Source: Clostridium gallinarum (GTDB lineage: Bacteria; Bacillota; Clostridia; Clostridiales; Clostridiaceae). From it: a stretch of 64,000 nucleotides of DNA. Below are positions 53,621 through 61,606 of the stretch, piece by piece. Below the pieces are notes generated by a model. The model was not told the origin of the DNA, did no database searches, and saw only the letters and a list, made by a program, of their open reading frames with translations. Within the stretch, counting starts at the first letter, position 1. Every line of letters starts with the position of its first letter. A program made the position numbers and the translations under genes. Where the stretch lies: NCBI RefSeq assembly GCF_014836325.1, contig NZ_JACSQZ010000004.1:35219-99218 (forward strand), in the 5' to 3' direction.

Positions 53621-55920
53621 AAAACATCTCCCCATCTTATTAAATCCCACTCTTTTGGAAATAAACTCCTATACTTTAATGTATAGTACCTATCATCTAT
53701 AAGTAAAACTCTTCCCTTATCATTTTCCGTTCTTATTACTCTTCCTACAGCTTGCATAACTTTATTTACACCAGGGTATATATATGCATAATCAAAGCCC
53801 TTCTCTTGATAATAGTCCTTAATTATATCTCCCTCATTAGATATTTTAGGAAATCCAACTCCAACTATTATACTACCTATCAACCTCTTACCAGGTAAAT
53901 CAATTCCTTCTGAAAAAACTCCTCCAATTACACAAAAGGCTAATATTTTAGTTGTTTCCTTAAAATTATTTAAAAACTTTTCTCTATCTACTTCAGCCAA
54001 TATCTCTGCTTGACATATAGTATTTTCTTCTCCAAATAGTTCTACATATCTTGAATATATTTTATTCAAATACTGATAGGAAGGTAGGAATACCATATAA
54101 TTGCCTTCTTCCTCTTTCTTAAACTTAAATATTAGATTACATAGATTATCTATATTATTTTCTCTTTGCTTAAATCTCATATTTAATGGATATCCATAAA
54201 CCTTTAAATTTTCCTTCTTAAATGGTGATGGTAACTTCATTCTATAGCTTTTATCATCACCACCAAGTAAATCTATATAATAATTAATTGGAGTTAATGT
54301 AGCTGAAAATATTATAGTAGAATAGCTTCCCTGAATAATCCTTGCTAAATTCTTAGATGGATTTACACAAAAAAGCTTTACTTTAACATCATTTTTATCT
54401 ATTTCCACTAAAGTTACATACTCTTTTGAATATAATTCAGCTATAGATACAAAAGCTCTTAACTCAAAATAAAGCTCTCTAACTTCATCATATCCTTGTG
54501 TATTAGTTGACTTTACTAAATATTCATCACATTCTTTCAGGAAAATTCTAATCAATTTATATATTTCTTTATACTCTTCCTTCTTATATATACTTTTATT
54601 TTCAGTTTCCTGAACTTCTTTTCTAACCTCTATTAAATATTTATTTATAGAATTTAGTGCTTTATATAGATTAGGTGCCTTCCCTTTTATAATTTTAATT
54701 ACATTTAAAACTTTTTCCTTATTTATTTGTGCACTAAACATACTTCTAGCTCTATCCACAAGGTTATGTCCTTCATCCACAAGTAAAATGTTTTTATCAA
54801 CATCTTCCTCAAAAAATCTTTTAAGTCTTGCTCTTGGATCAAAAGCATAATTATAATCACAAATTATTAAATCACACCATAAGCTTAAATCTAAGGATAA
54901 TTCAAAGGGACATAGCTTTTCTCTTCTAGCATATTCTTCTATTTTATCCCTAGTGAAACTTTCCTCTTCACTTATCATTCTAAAAATCACATCATTTACT
55001 TTATCATAATAATTTAATGCGTACTCACAGTTTTCAGGATTACAACTTGATTTATCCTTAAAACATATCTTTTCTTTTGCTGTAAGAGTTATACTTCTAC
55101 ATTTGAGTCCTTTATCTTTTAATTTATTTACTCCCTCTTCTGCAACTGTCCTAGTTATTGTTTTAGCCGTTAAATACACTATTCTTTCTCCTCTATTTTG
55201 CCCTAAGGATTTAATAGCAGGAAAAATAGTAGATATAGTTTTTCCTATACCAGTTGGTGCTTGAGCAAATAATACAGATTTTTCTTTTATTGTATTAAAA
55301 CACGTTACAGCTAATTCTCTTTGCCCTTTTCTATAGCTTTGAAATGGAAATTCCAAATTATCTATACTTTCATTTCTTCTTTTAATTAAATTCGATTTTA
55401 ATATTATCCATTTTTTATATTCATTTATAATACTAAACACAAAATCTTTTAATTCTTCTATATTAAAGGACTTATCAAAGCTTTTAACTTCTTCCGTTTC
55501 TATATTAAAATAACTTAACTTAATATTAATTTTTTCAATTTTATTTTGAACTCCATATATATATGCATAAAATTTTGCTTGAGCCCAATGTAATTCATTG
55601 TAATCTTCATCTATTAATATTAAAGCTTTCATAGTTGATTTAATTTCTTCAATATAGACCTCATTATTTTCAATTATTATTCCATCTGCTCTTCCGTCTA
55701 CAACTAAAATAACATTATCTATTTCAAACTCTTCTTGAAGCCTAACCTCTTTTTGATAATTACTATATAAGCTTTCATTACTAGCCTGCAATTTTTGATG
55801 AGCAATTGTACCATCTAAAGCTCTAGTTGCTCCCATATATCTATCATCTATACTACCGGCTTTTAAAATATACTCAATAATTCCTCTAACAGATTCCTTA
55901 ATAATAATTTTATCTTTCAT
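53617..55920 (-). CDS. PD-(D/E)XK nuclease fused to an XPD/DinG-type iron-sulfur helicase
   Basis: A 767-residue protein. Residues 1-180 look like a PD-(D/E)XK nuclease, with the motif D-x(n)-E-x-K in VDGRADGIII...YIEEIKST. Residues 190-767 form a superfamily 2 helicase of the DinG/XPD/Rad3 group. It has Q-motif region FPFQSYRKGQREL, Walker A APTGIGKTISTIFP, four candidate cluster cysteines (CFKDKSSCNPENCEYA and KLCPFEL), DEAH-like VDEGHNLVDRA and motif VI QAVGRVIRTENDKG. It likely unwinds 5'-3' and processes damaged or recombining DNA. Cas4-like nuclease plus helicase reminds one of AddB/Dna2 logic, but no cas genes are near. Confidence 0.88.
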   Translation of the reverse strand: MKDKIIIKESVRGIIEYILKAGSIDDRYMGATRALDGTIAHQKLQASNESLYSNYQKEVRLQEEFEIDNVILVVDGRADGIIIENNEVYIEEIKSTMKALILIDEDYNELHWAQAKFYAYIYGVQNKIEKINIKLSYFNIETEEVKSFDKSFNIEELKDFVFSIINEYKKWIILKSNLIKRRNESIDNLEFPFQSYRKGQRELAVTCFNTIKEKSVLFAQAPTGIGKTISTIFPAIKSLGQNRGERIVYLTAKTITRTVAEEGVNKLKDKGLKCRSITLTAKEKICFKDKSSCNPENCEYALNYYDKVNDVIFRMISEEESFTRDKIEEYARREKLCPFELSLDLSLWCDLIICDYNYAFDPRARLKRFFEEDVDKNILLVDEGHNLVDRARSMFSAQINKEKVLNVIKIIKGKAPNLYKALNSINKYLIEVRKEVQETENKSIYKKEEYKEIYKLIRIFLKECDEYLVKSTNTQGYDEVRELYFELRAFVSIAELYSKEYVTLVEIDKNDVKVKLFCVNPSKNLARIIQGSYSTIIFSATLTPINYYIDLLGGDDKSYRMKLPSPFKKENLKVYGYPLNMRFKQRENNIDNLCNLIFKFKKEEEGNYMVFLPSYQYLNKIYSRYVELFGEENTICQAEILAEVDREKFLNNFKETTKILAFCVIGGVFSEGIDLPGKRLIGSIIVGVGFPKISNEGDIIKDYYQEKGFDYAYIYPGVNKVMQAVGRVIRTENDKGRVLLIDDRYYTLKYRSLFPKEWDLIRWGDVL

Positions 55921-56003
55921 TAAAGCTCTTCCTATCTTTATATTTTAAATATATTATAATCCTAAAAATATCTAATTACCAACTTAGCATAAGGAAAAAA
56001 ATT

Positions 56004-56041
56004 AGAAGCAACTATATTTTTAACAAAGTATAATTGCTTCT
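56004..56041 (-). terminator. Terminator after the YvrJ-like gene
   Basis: A 13-bp stem with two mismatched or wobble positions (AGAAGCAATTATA with TATAGTTGCTTCT), followed by AATTTTTTT on the minus strand. Confidence 0.8.
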
Positions 56042-56050
56042 TAAAATTCT

Positions 56051-56194
56051 TTATTTAATTGTGTTAATTGTTTGAGATAAGTTATTTATACTATTAGTAA
56101 GATTTTCAAGCTTACCCTCTATTCTAATCAATAGATATAAAGAAATAGCTATTGGAAATCCTATATTAGATATTAAATCTACTAACTCATTCAT
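56051..56194 (-). CDS. YvrJ family small membrane protein
   Basis: A 47-codon gene with an AGGGGTGA ribosome site five bases before the ATG. The peptide begins MNELVDLISNIGFPIAIS, has one membrane helix (about residues 8-24) and a charged coiled tail (RIEGKLENLTNSINNLSQ). This matches the pattern of the YvrJ family of short clostridial and bacillar proteins. Function is unknown. A hairpin CCCTAT/ATAGGG just upstream includes the ribosome site. It lies downstream of the DUF1836 gene and ends in a terminator. Confidence 0.75.
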   Translation of the reverse strand: MNELVDLISNIGFPIAISLYLLIRIEGKLENLTNSINNLSQTINTIK

Positions 56195-56242
56195 TAAAAT
56201 CACCCCTATTATTATATACGTATCTATAGGGATTTTTTTAAT

Positions 56243-56833
56243 TTATTCTGAGTGATACTCATTAACAATCTTTTGAACCAATTTCTTAATTGCACTTGCC
56301 TGTGCTATTAAAGACATTACAATTACAAATGTTCTAATACTATTTTCATCTTTTTCATTTAATTTTAATTCCGATATTATACTATCTAACTTTTCTTCAT
56401 TAACTGCAGGTTTACTTAAAAAATCTTTAAAGCTTTCACTTTGTGTTTCTGAAAATATTTTATAAGCTTTTTCCCAGGAGATAATATCGTCTGATCTATC
56501 ATTAATCTCATTAAAAGCCAAACTAAAAACTTTTTTTATTTCTTCTGTAGTAAGTACAGGTCTCATATAACTTAATAAAACTAATTGAACTAAATGTATT
56601 TTAGTATAACCTCTCTTTTTCCCATCTTCTGGCTTACTAATAACTTCACTTTTAATATAATTTTGAACTATATTATTAGTATATTTATCTTCAATAAATT
56701 TATCATTTAAGAAATCTATAACTTGAGATAAAAAAAGATCATATTTGGGTAAATCATCATAACCAACCATAGTACTATTTGCCATCTCTTCTGCAATTTC
56801 TGTTATATAATTAGTATCTATCTTCTTTACCAT
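56243..56833 (-). CDS. DUF1836 domain protein
   Basis: A 196-residue soluble, mostly helical protein matching the DUF1836 pattern (LPKYDLFLSQVIDFLNDKF; GYTKIHLVQLVLLSYMRPVLTTEEIKKVF). The N-terminal half resembles a winged or MerR-like DNA-binding fold (TTEEI-type helix), so a regulatory role is possible but unproven. The frame opens at a GTG inside the ribosome site; the ATG at 56833 behind AGAGGTGA is preferred. It is followed by a YvrJ-like small gene on the same strand. Confidence 0.75.
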   Translation of the reverse strand: MVKKIDTNYITEIAEEMANSTMVGYDDLPKYDLFLSQVIDFLNDKFIEDKYTNNIVQNYIKSEVISKPEDGKKRGYTKIHLVQLVLLSYMRPVLTTEEIKKVFSLAFNEINDRSDDIISWEKAYKIFSETQSESFKDFLSKPAVNEEKLDSIISELKLNEKDENSIRTFVIVMSLIAQASAIKKLVQKIVNEYHSE

Positions 56834-57067
56834 TATATTCACCTCTACGTTTTCATTATATTTTAATTATATAGTTTATATAAACTTATTACAAGTTATT
56901 TCTATCTCTTTTATTAAAATGTACTCTTATATTTTTTACATTTTTTGCTTATTTTATTCATTTTTTTTTAATATTATATTTATATTTACTAATTTAATAG
57001 GTCTATAAATTAGTAGACAAGCCATTCTACATTTTTTGCTATTTTTTTAAAATTTATTTTAATAGTA

Positions 57068-57096
57068 TTGACTTTTCTAATTTATGGTAGTATATT
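57068..57096 (+). promoter_or_regulatory. abrB upstream promoter P1
   Basis: TTGACT, a 17-base spacer, then TATATT. It is the first of two tandem sigma-A-type promoters before abrB. Upstream (56938-57045) a direct repeat of TACATTTTTTGCT occurs twice. Confidence 0.7.
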
Positions 57097-57157
57097 GTAT
57101 TTATAAATTAGTTTTATTAATAAATTTGTATTTTTTGAAAAAATTTTTCTTTTATTA

Positions 57158-57186
57158 TTGACTTTTAATTACATTTTTAGTAATAT
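57158..57186 (+). promoter_or_regulatory. abrB downstream promoter P2
   Basis: TTGACT, a 17-base spacer, then TAATAT. The start is predicted near 57193. Confidence 0.7.
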
Positions 57187-57199
57187 TAACTTTGCGTGA

Positions 57200-57206
57200 T
57201 GTCGAA
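57200..57206 (+). promoter_or_regulatory. Spo0A box (0A box) downstream of abrB P2
   Basis: The exact 0A box TGTCGAA lies about 8 bases after the predicted P2 start and 26 bases before the ATG. In Bacillus and C. acetobutylicum, phosphorylated Spo0A represses abrB through such sites. Confidence 0.65.
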
Positions 57207-57232
57207 ACTTGTTTTTAAGGAGGAAGTATTTT

Positions 57233-57472
57233 ATGAAATCAACTGGAGTTGTAAGAAGAGTAGATGAACTTGGAAGAATAGTTATTCCAATAGAATTAAG
57301 AAGAACATTAGATATAGCTGAAAAAGATGCTTTAGAAATTTATGTCGATGGAGAACAAATAATTTTAAAGAAATATGAACCAGCTTGCATATTCTGCGGA
57401 GATGCTAGAGATGTTGTTAACTACAAAGGTAAAAACATCTGTAAAAACTGCTTAACAGAATTAAAGAAATAG
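57233..57472 (+). CDS. abrB: AbrB-type transition-state regulator with C-terminal zinc-knuckle cysteines
   Basis: A 79-residue protein. The N-terminal swapped-hairpin DNA-binding domain is nearly identical in pattern to Bacillus AbrB (STGVVRRVDELGRIVIPIELRRTLDI). The C-terminal part carries two CxxC pairs (ACIFCGD and ICKNCL), which could bind a metal; Bacillus AbrB has only one cysteine there. It is a global regulator that holds stationary-phase genes off during growth. The start at 57233 follows AAGGAGG; an upstream ATG at 57209 overlaps that site and is rejected. Two promoters and a Spo0A box precede it. A direct link to the start of sporulation is therefore likely. Confidence 0.93.
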   Translation: MKSTGVVRRVDELGRIVIPIELRRTLDIAEKDALEIYVDGEQIILKKYEPACIFCGDARDVVNYKGKNICKNCLTELKK

Positions 57473-57486
57473 TTTTTTAATTAGAA

Positions 57487-57510
57487 CCCCTATAGAAAAA
57501 TCTATAGGGG
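57487..57510. terminator. Bidirectional terminator between abrB and rsmI
   Basis: A 10-bp stem (CCCCTATAGA/TCTATAGGGG) with a 4-base loop between convergent genes. Confidence 0.9.
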
Positions 57511-57522
57511 CTTTTCCTTTAA

Positions 57523-58368
57523 TTATAGATTTACAGAATACTTATATACTTCTTTTTTAGTTAATCCTCTTTCTTTAGCAACTATCTTTATAGCTTCTTT
57601 CTTGTCAATTCCTGATTCAATAACCTTTATTAAATGTTCCTCTATACTTAAATCGCTCCATAACGCTTCTCTTTCAGACTTAATATCTTCATCCGATTTT
57701 CCCTCTATTACTAAAACAAACTCTCCTCTAGGTCTACTTTCAGTAAAAAATTCTATAGCCTCAGATATCCTTCCTCTATATATTTCTTCATAAAGTTTAG
57801 TAAGTTCTCTACATACTGCTATTTTTCTATTTCCTAAATTTTCATTGATGTATCCTAATGTATTTAATAATCTATGAGGTGCTTCGTAAAGTATTATTGT
57901 ATCTCTAACATTTTTAAGCTCTTCAATCACAGGATTTCTTTCCTTATTTTCTCTTGGAAGAAAACCCCTAAATATAAATTTTGTAGTATCTAACCCTGAA
58001 TAGACTAAAGCTGTAGTTATTGCTGTTGCTCCAGGTAAAACTTCAAATTCTATATTTTCCTCTATACACTTTTCTACTATTACGCTTCCTGGATCAGATA
58101 TTCCTGGTGTTCCTGCATCTGTAATTAAAGCAATATTTATCCCATTATTTAATTTATTTATTATATCTAAGCTTTTTCCTTGTTCATTATGCTTATGATA
58201 ACTAAATAAAGTCTTTTTTATATTAAAATGATTTAATAACTTTAAACTTGTTCTAGTATCCTCAGCAGCTATTTCATCTACACTTTGTAATACCTCTAAA
58301 GCTCTTAAAGTTATATCTTTCAAATTCCCTATAGGTGTAGGAACTAAATATAATTTACCTTTACCCAT
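57523..58368 (-). CDS. rsmI: 16S rRNA (cytidine-2'-O)-methyltransferase
   Basis: A 281-residue tetrapyrrole-methylase-fold enzyme that modifies C1402 of 16S rRNA. Motifs are LYLVPTPIGNLKDITLRALE, AAEDTRTSLKLLNHF and ALITDAGTPGISDPG. Length and C-terminal KEAIKIVAKERGLTKKEVY are as in Bacillus YabC/RsmI. It starts two bases after the upstream methyltransferase gene stop, so the two are cotranscribed. The order with abrB is the Bacillus yabB-yazA-rsmI-abrB neighbourhood, lacking yazA. Confidence 0.95.
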   Translation of the reverse strand: MGKGKLYLVPTPIGNLKDITLRALEVLQSVDEIAAEDTRTSLKLLNHFNIKKTLFSYHKHNEQGKSLDIINKLNNGINIALITDAGTPGISDPGSVIVEKCIEENIEFEVLPGATAITTALVYSGLDTTKFIFRGFLPRENKERNPVIEELKNVRDTIILYEAPHRLLNTLGYINENLGNRKIAVCRELTKLYEEIYRGRISEAIEFFTESRPRGEFVLVIEGKSDEDIKSEREALWSDLSIEEHLIKVIESGIDKKEAIKIVAKERGLTKKEVYKYSVNL

Positions 58369-58370
58369 TA

Positions 58371-59120
58371 TTATTCCTCCCTACCATAAATTTTATTTAT
58401 CTCTTTAGTATAAGTTCCATCTTCATTATAAACATATAAAGGCGCTTCCCACTTTAAATATGCTCCACCATCTCGTTGACCTTCTACTAGAACTATATTA
58501 GGAGCCTTATTTACCTTAGGATGTATCATTTGAACTCTTTTAGGTTCAATTTTATACTTTCTCATAAGCTCAAATATATCTATTAATCTTTCTGGTCTAT
58601 GTACTATATACATTCTTCCATTATCCTTTAAAAGCCTTCTAGAAGCTCTTATAACATCTTCTAAATTACATAGTATTTCATGTCTCGCAATTGCTAGCTT
58701 ATCATCAGGATTCAATATTCCTGAATTATTTAACTTATATGGCGGATTTACAGTTAAAACATCAAAAGTTCCTAAAGATTTTAAAAAACCTGTATCCTTA
58801 AGATCTGCATTTATAAATTTAACTATATTTTCAACTTCATTATACTTGCTACTTCTATTAGCCATTTCTACCATATCTTCTTGAATTTCAACACCTATTA
58901 TTTCTTTAGGTTTATATTTCCCATAAATCAAAAATGGAACTATTCCAGTCCCTGTACATAAATCTATAACTCTATGTCTATTTTTTACATTAGCAAAGTT
59001 AGATAATAATACAGCATCTACTCCAAATCTAAATCCTTGTTTTTTTTGAATTAATAATAAATTATCTAATTGTAAATCATCTATAGATTCGTCTTCTAAT
59101 AAATTAATATTCTTATTCAT
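58371..59120 (-). CDS. TrmN6-like (YabB/YfiC) adenine-N6 methyltransferase
   Basis: A 249-residue Rossmann SAM methyltransferase. The SAM site is DLCTGTGIVPFLIYGKY and the catalytic motif for an exocyclic amine is NPPY (LTVNPPYKL). It resembles Escherichia coli TrmN6, which methylates A37 of tRNA-Val; the substrate in clostridia is inferred. The N-terminal QKKQGFRFGVDAVLLSNFA is a family hallmark. It is directly upstream of rsmI. Confidence 0.88.
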   Translation of the reverse strand: MNKNINLLEDESIDDLQLDNLLLIQKKQGFRFGVDAVLLSNFANVKNRHRVIDLCTGTGIVPFLIYGKYKPKEIIGVEIQEDMVEMANRSSKYNEVENIVKFINADLKDTGFLKSLGTFDVLTVNPPYKLNNSGILNPDDKLAIARHEILCNLEDVIRASRRLLKDNGRMYIVHRPERLIDIFELMRKYKIEPKRVQMIHPKVNKAPNIVLVEGQRDGGAYLKWEAPLYVYNEDGTYTKEINKIYGREE

Positions 59121-59222
59121 TTATTTAACCTCAATCTAATATTTCCATTTATAAACGGATTATACTTGTTTTCTATATAAGTTTTGACTCAAATCTAATA
59201 AATTATATCATACAAAAATAAA

Positions 59223-59241
59223 CTCCGCCTAATAGACGGAG
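59223..59241 (-). terminator. Terminator after the NlpC/P60 gene
   Basis: A 7-bp GC-rich stem (CTCCGTC/GGCGGAG, one G-U pair) followed by TTTATTTTTG on the minus strand. Confidence 0.85.
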
Positions 59242-59272
59242 CTTATTTTAATTAATATTATTAACTTCTTAA

Positions 59273-60499
59273 TTAAAGTACTCTTCTCGCAGCATAGAAT
59301 GATGTAACAGGGGAAACTTTAACAGAATCTCCTGGTTGAGGAGCATGTATATATTGGCCTCCACCTACGTATATTCCAACGTGATCTGCTCCATAGGTAA
59401 ATACTAAATCTCCTGGTTGTAATTCACCATATGAAACTGGTGTACCTACTCCAATTTGAGAATAAGTTGTTCTAGTTATTTCTATTCCTGCTGCATTTCT
59501 ATAAACATAGCTTGTAAATCCTGAACAATCAAAAGAATTTGGTCCTGTTGCTCCATAAACATATGGAGTTCCTATAAATTGGTACGCATAACTTACAATA
59601 GCATTTCCTGATGCTGATGCTGAGCCTGAAATTTGTCCTCTATTAGCATTTATTGATGCTGCTGCTTGCTGTGCTTCTAAATCTTCAACCTTAACTTTTG
59701 CATTTTCTATAGCATTATTTACTTCTTCTATAACGATAGGGCTCTTTAATGGCTGATTATCCCTAATATTTCTTAATTGGCTAATTGCATCTTTAAGTTC
59801 GGTAATATCGTTAGATGATCCTAAAACCTCTAATTGATAATTAACTAAACTTCTTTCAGCAACTGATAGAAATTCTTCATCAAATTTACTTTGTTCAGCC
59901 TGAGCTTGAGCAATAAGAGTTTCTTGTTCACTCTTCTTCTCTTTAAAACTTTCTAAAACTTTATTAGTTTCTTCAGTAAGCTTTGCAATTTCATTAGACT
60001 TCTCTTCTAATGAAGATACTTTTTCATCTAATTTTTCTTTTTTATCAAGTAATTCCTTTACTATTTTCTTGTCAATATTAACAAGTCTACTAGCTGAATC
60101 TAATTTTGATATAAGATCACTAAAGCTTTCTGCACTAAATAAAAGAGTTAAGTAGCTTCCTTGTCCACCTGTTTTGTATAACTCTCTTAATCTTTTTCCT
60201 AATACTTCTTCTTTTTCTGAAATTTCAATTCTTGATGCTTCGATTTCTTTGTTTGTATTTTCAATTTCTTCTTTTATAGCTTCCATTTGCTCATTGTTTT
60301 TATTAACTTGTTCAGCTAATGGTGCTATTTCTTCATTTAGTTTATATATTTCTCCTTGAATGTCATTTATCTTCTCAGTTAATTCGTCATACTTTTGTTG
60401 GTTTTCTATTACCTCCTGATTAGGAGTAGCAAAAACTGGCATTACAGAAGTTAGTGTTAAAGCTCCTGCTATAACAACTGATAAAATCTTCTTTTTCAT
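59273..60499 (-). CDS. Secreted coiled-coil NlpC/P60 peptidoglycan hydrolase (CwlO/PcsB-like)
   Basis: A 408-residue secreted protein. A signal peptide (MKKKILSVVIAGALTLTSV, cleavage probably at VFA-TP) leads into a long coiled coil (about residues 28-275, with the conserved LYKTGGQGSYLTLLFSAESFSDLI). A serine/alanine linker (QISGSASASGN) follows, then a C-terminal NlpC/P60 domain with catalytic Cys in NSFDCSGFTSYVYR and His in ADHVGIYVGGGQYIHAP. This is the layout of CwlO, PcsB and RipC hydrolases, which are activated by FtsEX; ftsEX is encoded 20 kb away. The ATG has no adjacent ribosome site; see the leader entry. The expected cut is between D-Glu and the diamino acid in stem peptides. Confidence 0.93.
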   Translation of the reverse strand: MKKKILSVVIAGALTLTSVMPVFATPNQEVIENQQKYDELTEKINDIQGEIYKLNEEIAPLAEQVNKNNEQMEAIKEEIENTNKEIEASRIEISEKEEVLGKRLRELYKTGGQGSYLTLLFSAESFSDLISKLDSASRLVNIDKKIVKELLDKKEKLDEKVSSLEEKSNEIAKLTEETNKVLESFKEKKSEQETLIAQAQAEQSKFDEEFLSVAERSLVNYQLEVLGSSNDITELKDAISQLRNIRDNQPLKSPIVIEEVNNAIENAKVKVEDLEAQQAAASINANRGQISGSASASGNAIVSYAYQFIGTPYVYGATGPNSFDCSGFTSYVYRNAAGIEITRTTYSQIGVGTPVSYGELQPGDLVFTYGADHVGIYVGGGQYIHAPQPGDSVKVSPVTSFYAARRVL

Positions 60500-60508
60500 A
60501 AAGTTCTT

Positions 60509-60534
60509 GGTCTTTTAGACCATCCCCCTCTCCC
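60509..60534 (-). promoter_or_regulatory. Unusual ribosome site: Shine-Dalgarno separated from ATG by a hairpin
   Basis: GGGAGAGGGGG (60524-60534) is 24 bases from the ATG at 60499. Between them lies GGTCT-AAA-AGACC (60509-60521), and an in-frame TAA rules out an earlier start. If the hairpin folds, the effective spacing drops to about 11. A two-codon frame (ATG GTC TAA) also overlaps. Confidence 0.6.
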
Positions 60535-60550
60535 TACTTGATACTTTACC

Positions 60551-60579
60551 ATTATAACACTTATGGTAAGCTTGGACAA
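60551..60579 (-). promoter_or_regulatory. Sigma-A promoter of the NlpC/P60 gene flanked by an inverted repeat
   Basis: TTGTCC, a 17-base spacer, TATAAT on the minus strand. TTTACCATT upstream of -35 and AATGGTAAA just after -10 are exact complements and could form an operator. Confidence 0.72.
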
Positions 60580-60739
60580 TGGTAAATTTTAAAAATGTGA
60601 TATCTAGTTAATGTAAATGTATTCTATACATACTTTATCAATATATTATTTTATAATATATTGCCTATTTCCTTATATCTAATTATATTTTACAGTCTTG
60701 TATTTTATATCTACATTTTTAAAACATACTAATATTCTA

Positions 60740-61045
60740 TTATATATTTCTATATTTCTTTAATAATTTATTTTGAATTATTGATATAGTTAATGTAAGT
60801 ATTATATATATTATTATTATGTACTTAGATTTTTCCTCTAATAATATATCTAACATTCCTAATATGATTCCTATAATTCCTATAGATAAATTAAAAATAC
60901 CATTATATTTCATAAACTTATCTATATTATTATAAACTCCACTTTCTTTAAAATATTCTTTTATTTTTTTACTTAATAATGAAACAAATCCCATTACTAA
61001 GAACCCCAAACTTCCTAATAATATAACTAAAGTAGTACTTTTCAT
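60740..61045 (-). CDS. Small membrane protein with three hydrophobic helices
   Basis: A 101-residue protein with helices at about residues 5-22, 50-68 and 72-92 and a lysine-rich stretch between helices 1 and 2 (KKIKEYFKESG). It resembles DUF3784-like small clostridial membrane proteins, but this is not certain. Function is unknown. The start follows AGGAGG. It lies upstream of the NlpC/P60 gene with 240 bases between, so it is probably expressed separately. Confidence 0.65.
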   Translation of the reverse strand: MKSTTLVILLGSLGFLVMGFVSLLSKKIKEYFKESGVYNNIDKFMKYNGIFNLSIGIIGIILGMLDILLEEKSKYIIIIYIILTLTISIIQNKLLKKYRNI

Positions 61046-61194
61046 AATTATTCCTCCTATTAACTCTATTTTTTTACGAAACTTTACACTATCCTTAATT
61101 ATAAGCTAACTTATCAAAACTTAAACATTAATTTAAAATATTTTATCAACTTTCCATTTGAAAGTAAATTTTTTTATTTTTTCATATTAAGGTG

Positions 61195-61223
61195 TTGACA
61201 TAAAGTAATATAGTTACTATAAT
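61195..61223 (+). promoter_or_regulatory. Consensus promoter of tRNA-Pro
   Basis: A perfect TTGACA, 17 bases, TATAAT; the tRNA begins 12 bases after the -10. Confidence 0.9.
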
Positions 61224-61235
61224 AATAATGTACTT

Positions 61236-61311
61236 CGGGGTGTGGCGCAGATGGGAGCGCGCGTGGTTTGGGACCATGAGGTCGCAGGTTCAATCCCTGT
61301 CACCCCGACCA
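61236..61311 (+). tRNA. tRNA-Pro (UGG)
   Basis: A 76-base cloverleaf: acceptor CGGGGTG/CACCCCG, D-arm GCGC/GCGC, and anticodon stem CGTGG/CCATG with loop TTTGGGA (anticodon TGG). The T-arm is GCAGG-TTCAATC-CCTGT. The 3' CCA is encoded. It is a single-gene transcript with its own promoter and terminator. Confidence 0.97.
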
Positions 61312-61315
61312 AAAA

Positions 61316-61340
61316 AAATCCTCTCTTTTTGAGAGGATTT
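61316..61340 (+). terminator. Terminator after tRNA-Pro
   Basis: A perfect 10-bp stem (AAATCCTCTC/GAGAGGATTT) followed by TTT, four bases after the tRNA. Confidence 0.92.
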
Positions 61341-61378
61341 TTTAATGTTTAAAAATATAAACTTCTAAATAATTAATT

Positions 61379-61492
61379 TCAATCTAAGTAATCCTGGAAT
61401 TCTTTAAATTTGTCCTCAAACCCAATAAATTTAAAAGAATTTAATATTAATGGAATTATAGAAATATAAGTACACAACATTAATATTCTCAT
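61379..61492 (-). CDS. Possible 37-residue membrane peptide
   Basis: An ATG at 61492, 12 bases after GGGG, opens a 37-codon frame. One hydrophobic segment (LMLCTYISIIPLILNS) precedes a charged tail (FEDKFKEFQDYLD). The pattern of a short anchor plus acidic/basic tail is typical of small bacterial membrane peptides, but no family is recognised. Spacing of the ribosome site is long. It could be chance. Confidence 0.35.
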   Translation of the reverse strand: MRILMLCTYISIIPLILNSFKFIGFEDKFKEFQDYLD

Positions 61493-61606
61493 AAAAATCT
61501 TTTCCCCTTTTATTATTGTTTACTTAAAAACATTGTATGAAACTATTCGAAATATATCTATTAATTTATATATTTTTTTATTTTATCTTATAAAGGAGGT
61601 ATCTTT

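Noticed and set aside
60500..60739. c-di-AMP (ydaO-type) riboswitch before the NlpC/P60 gene, as often found in Firmicutes
   Set aside because: The promoter at 60551-60579 leaves only about 45 bases of leader, far too short for that riboswitch, and none of its conserved motifs was seen.
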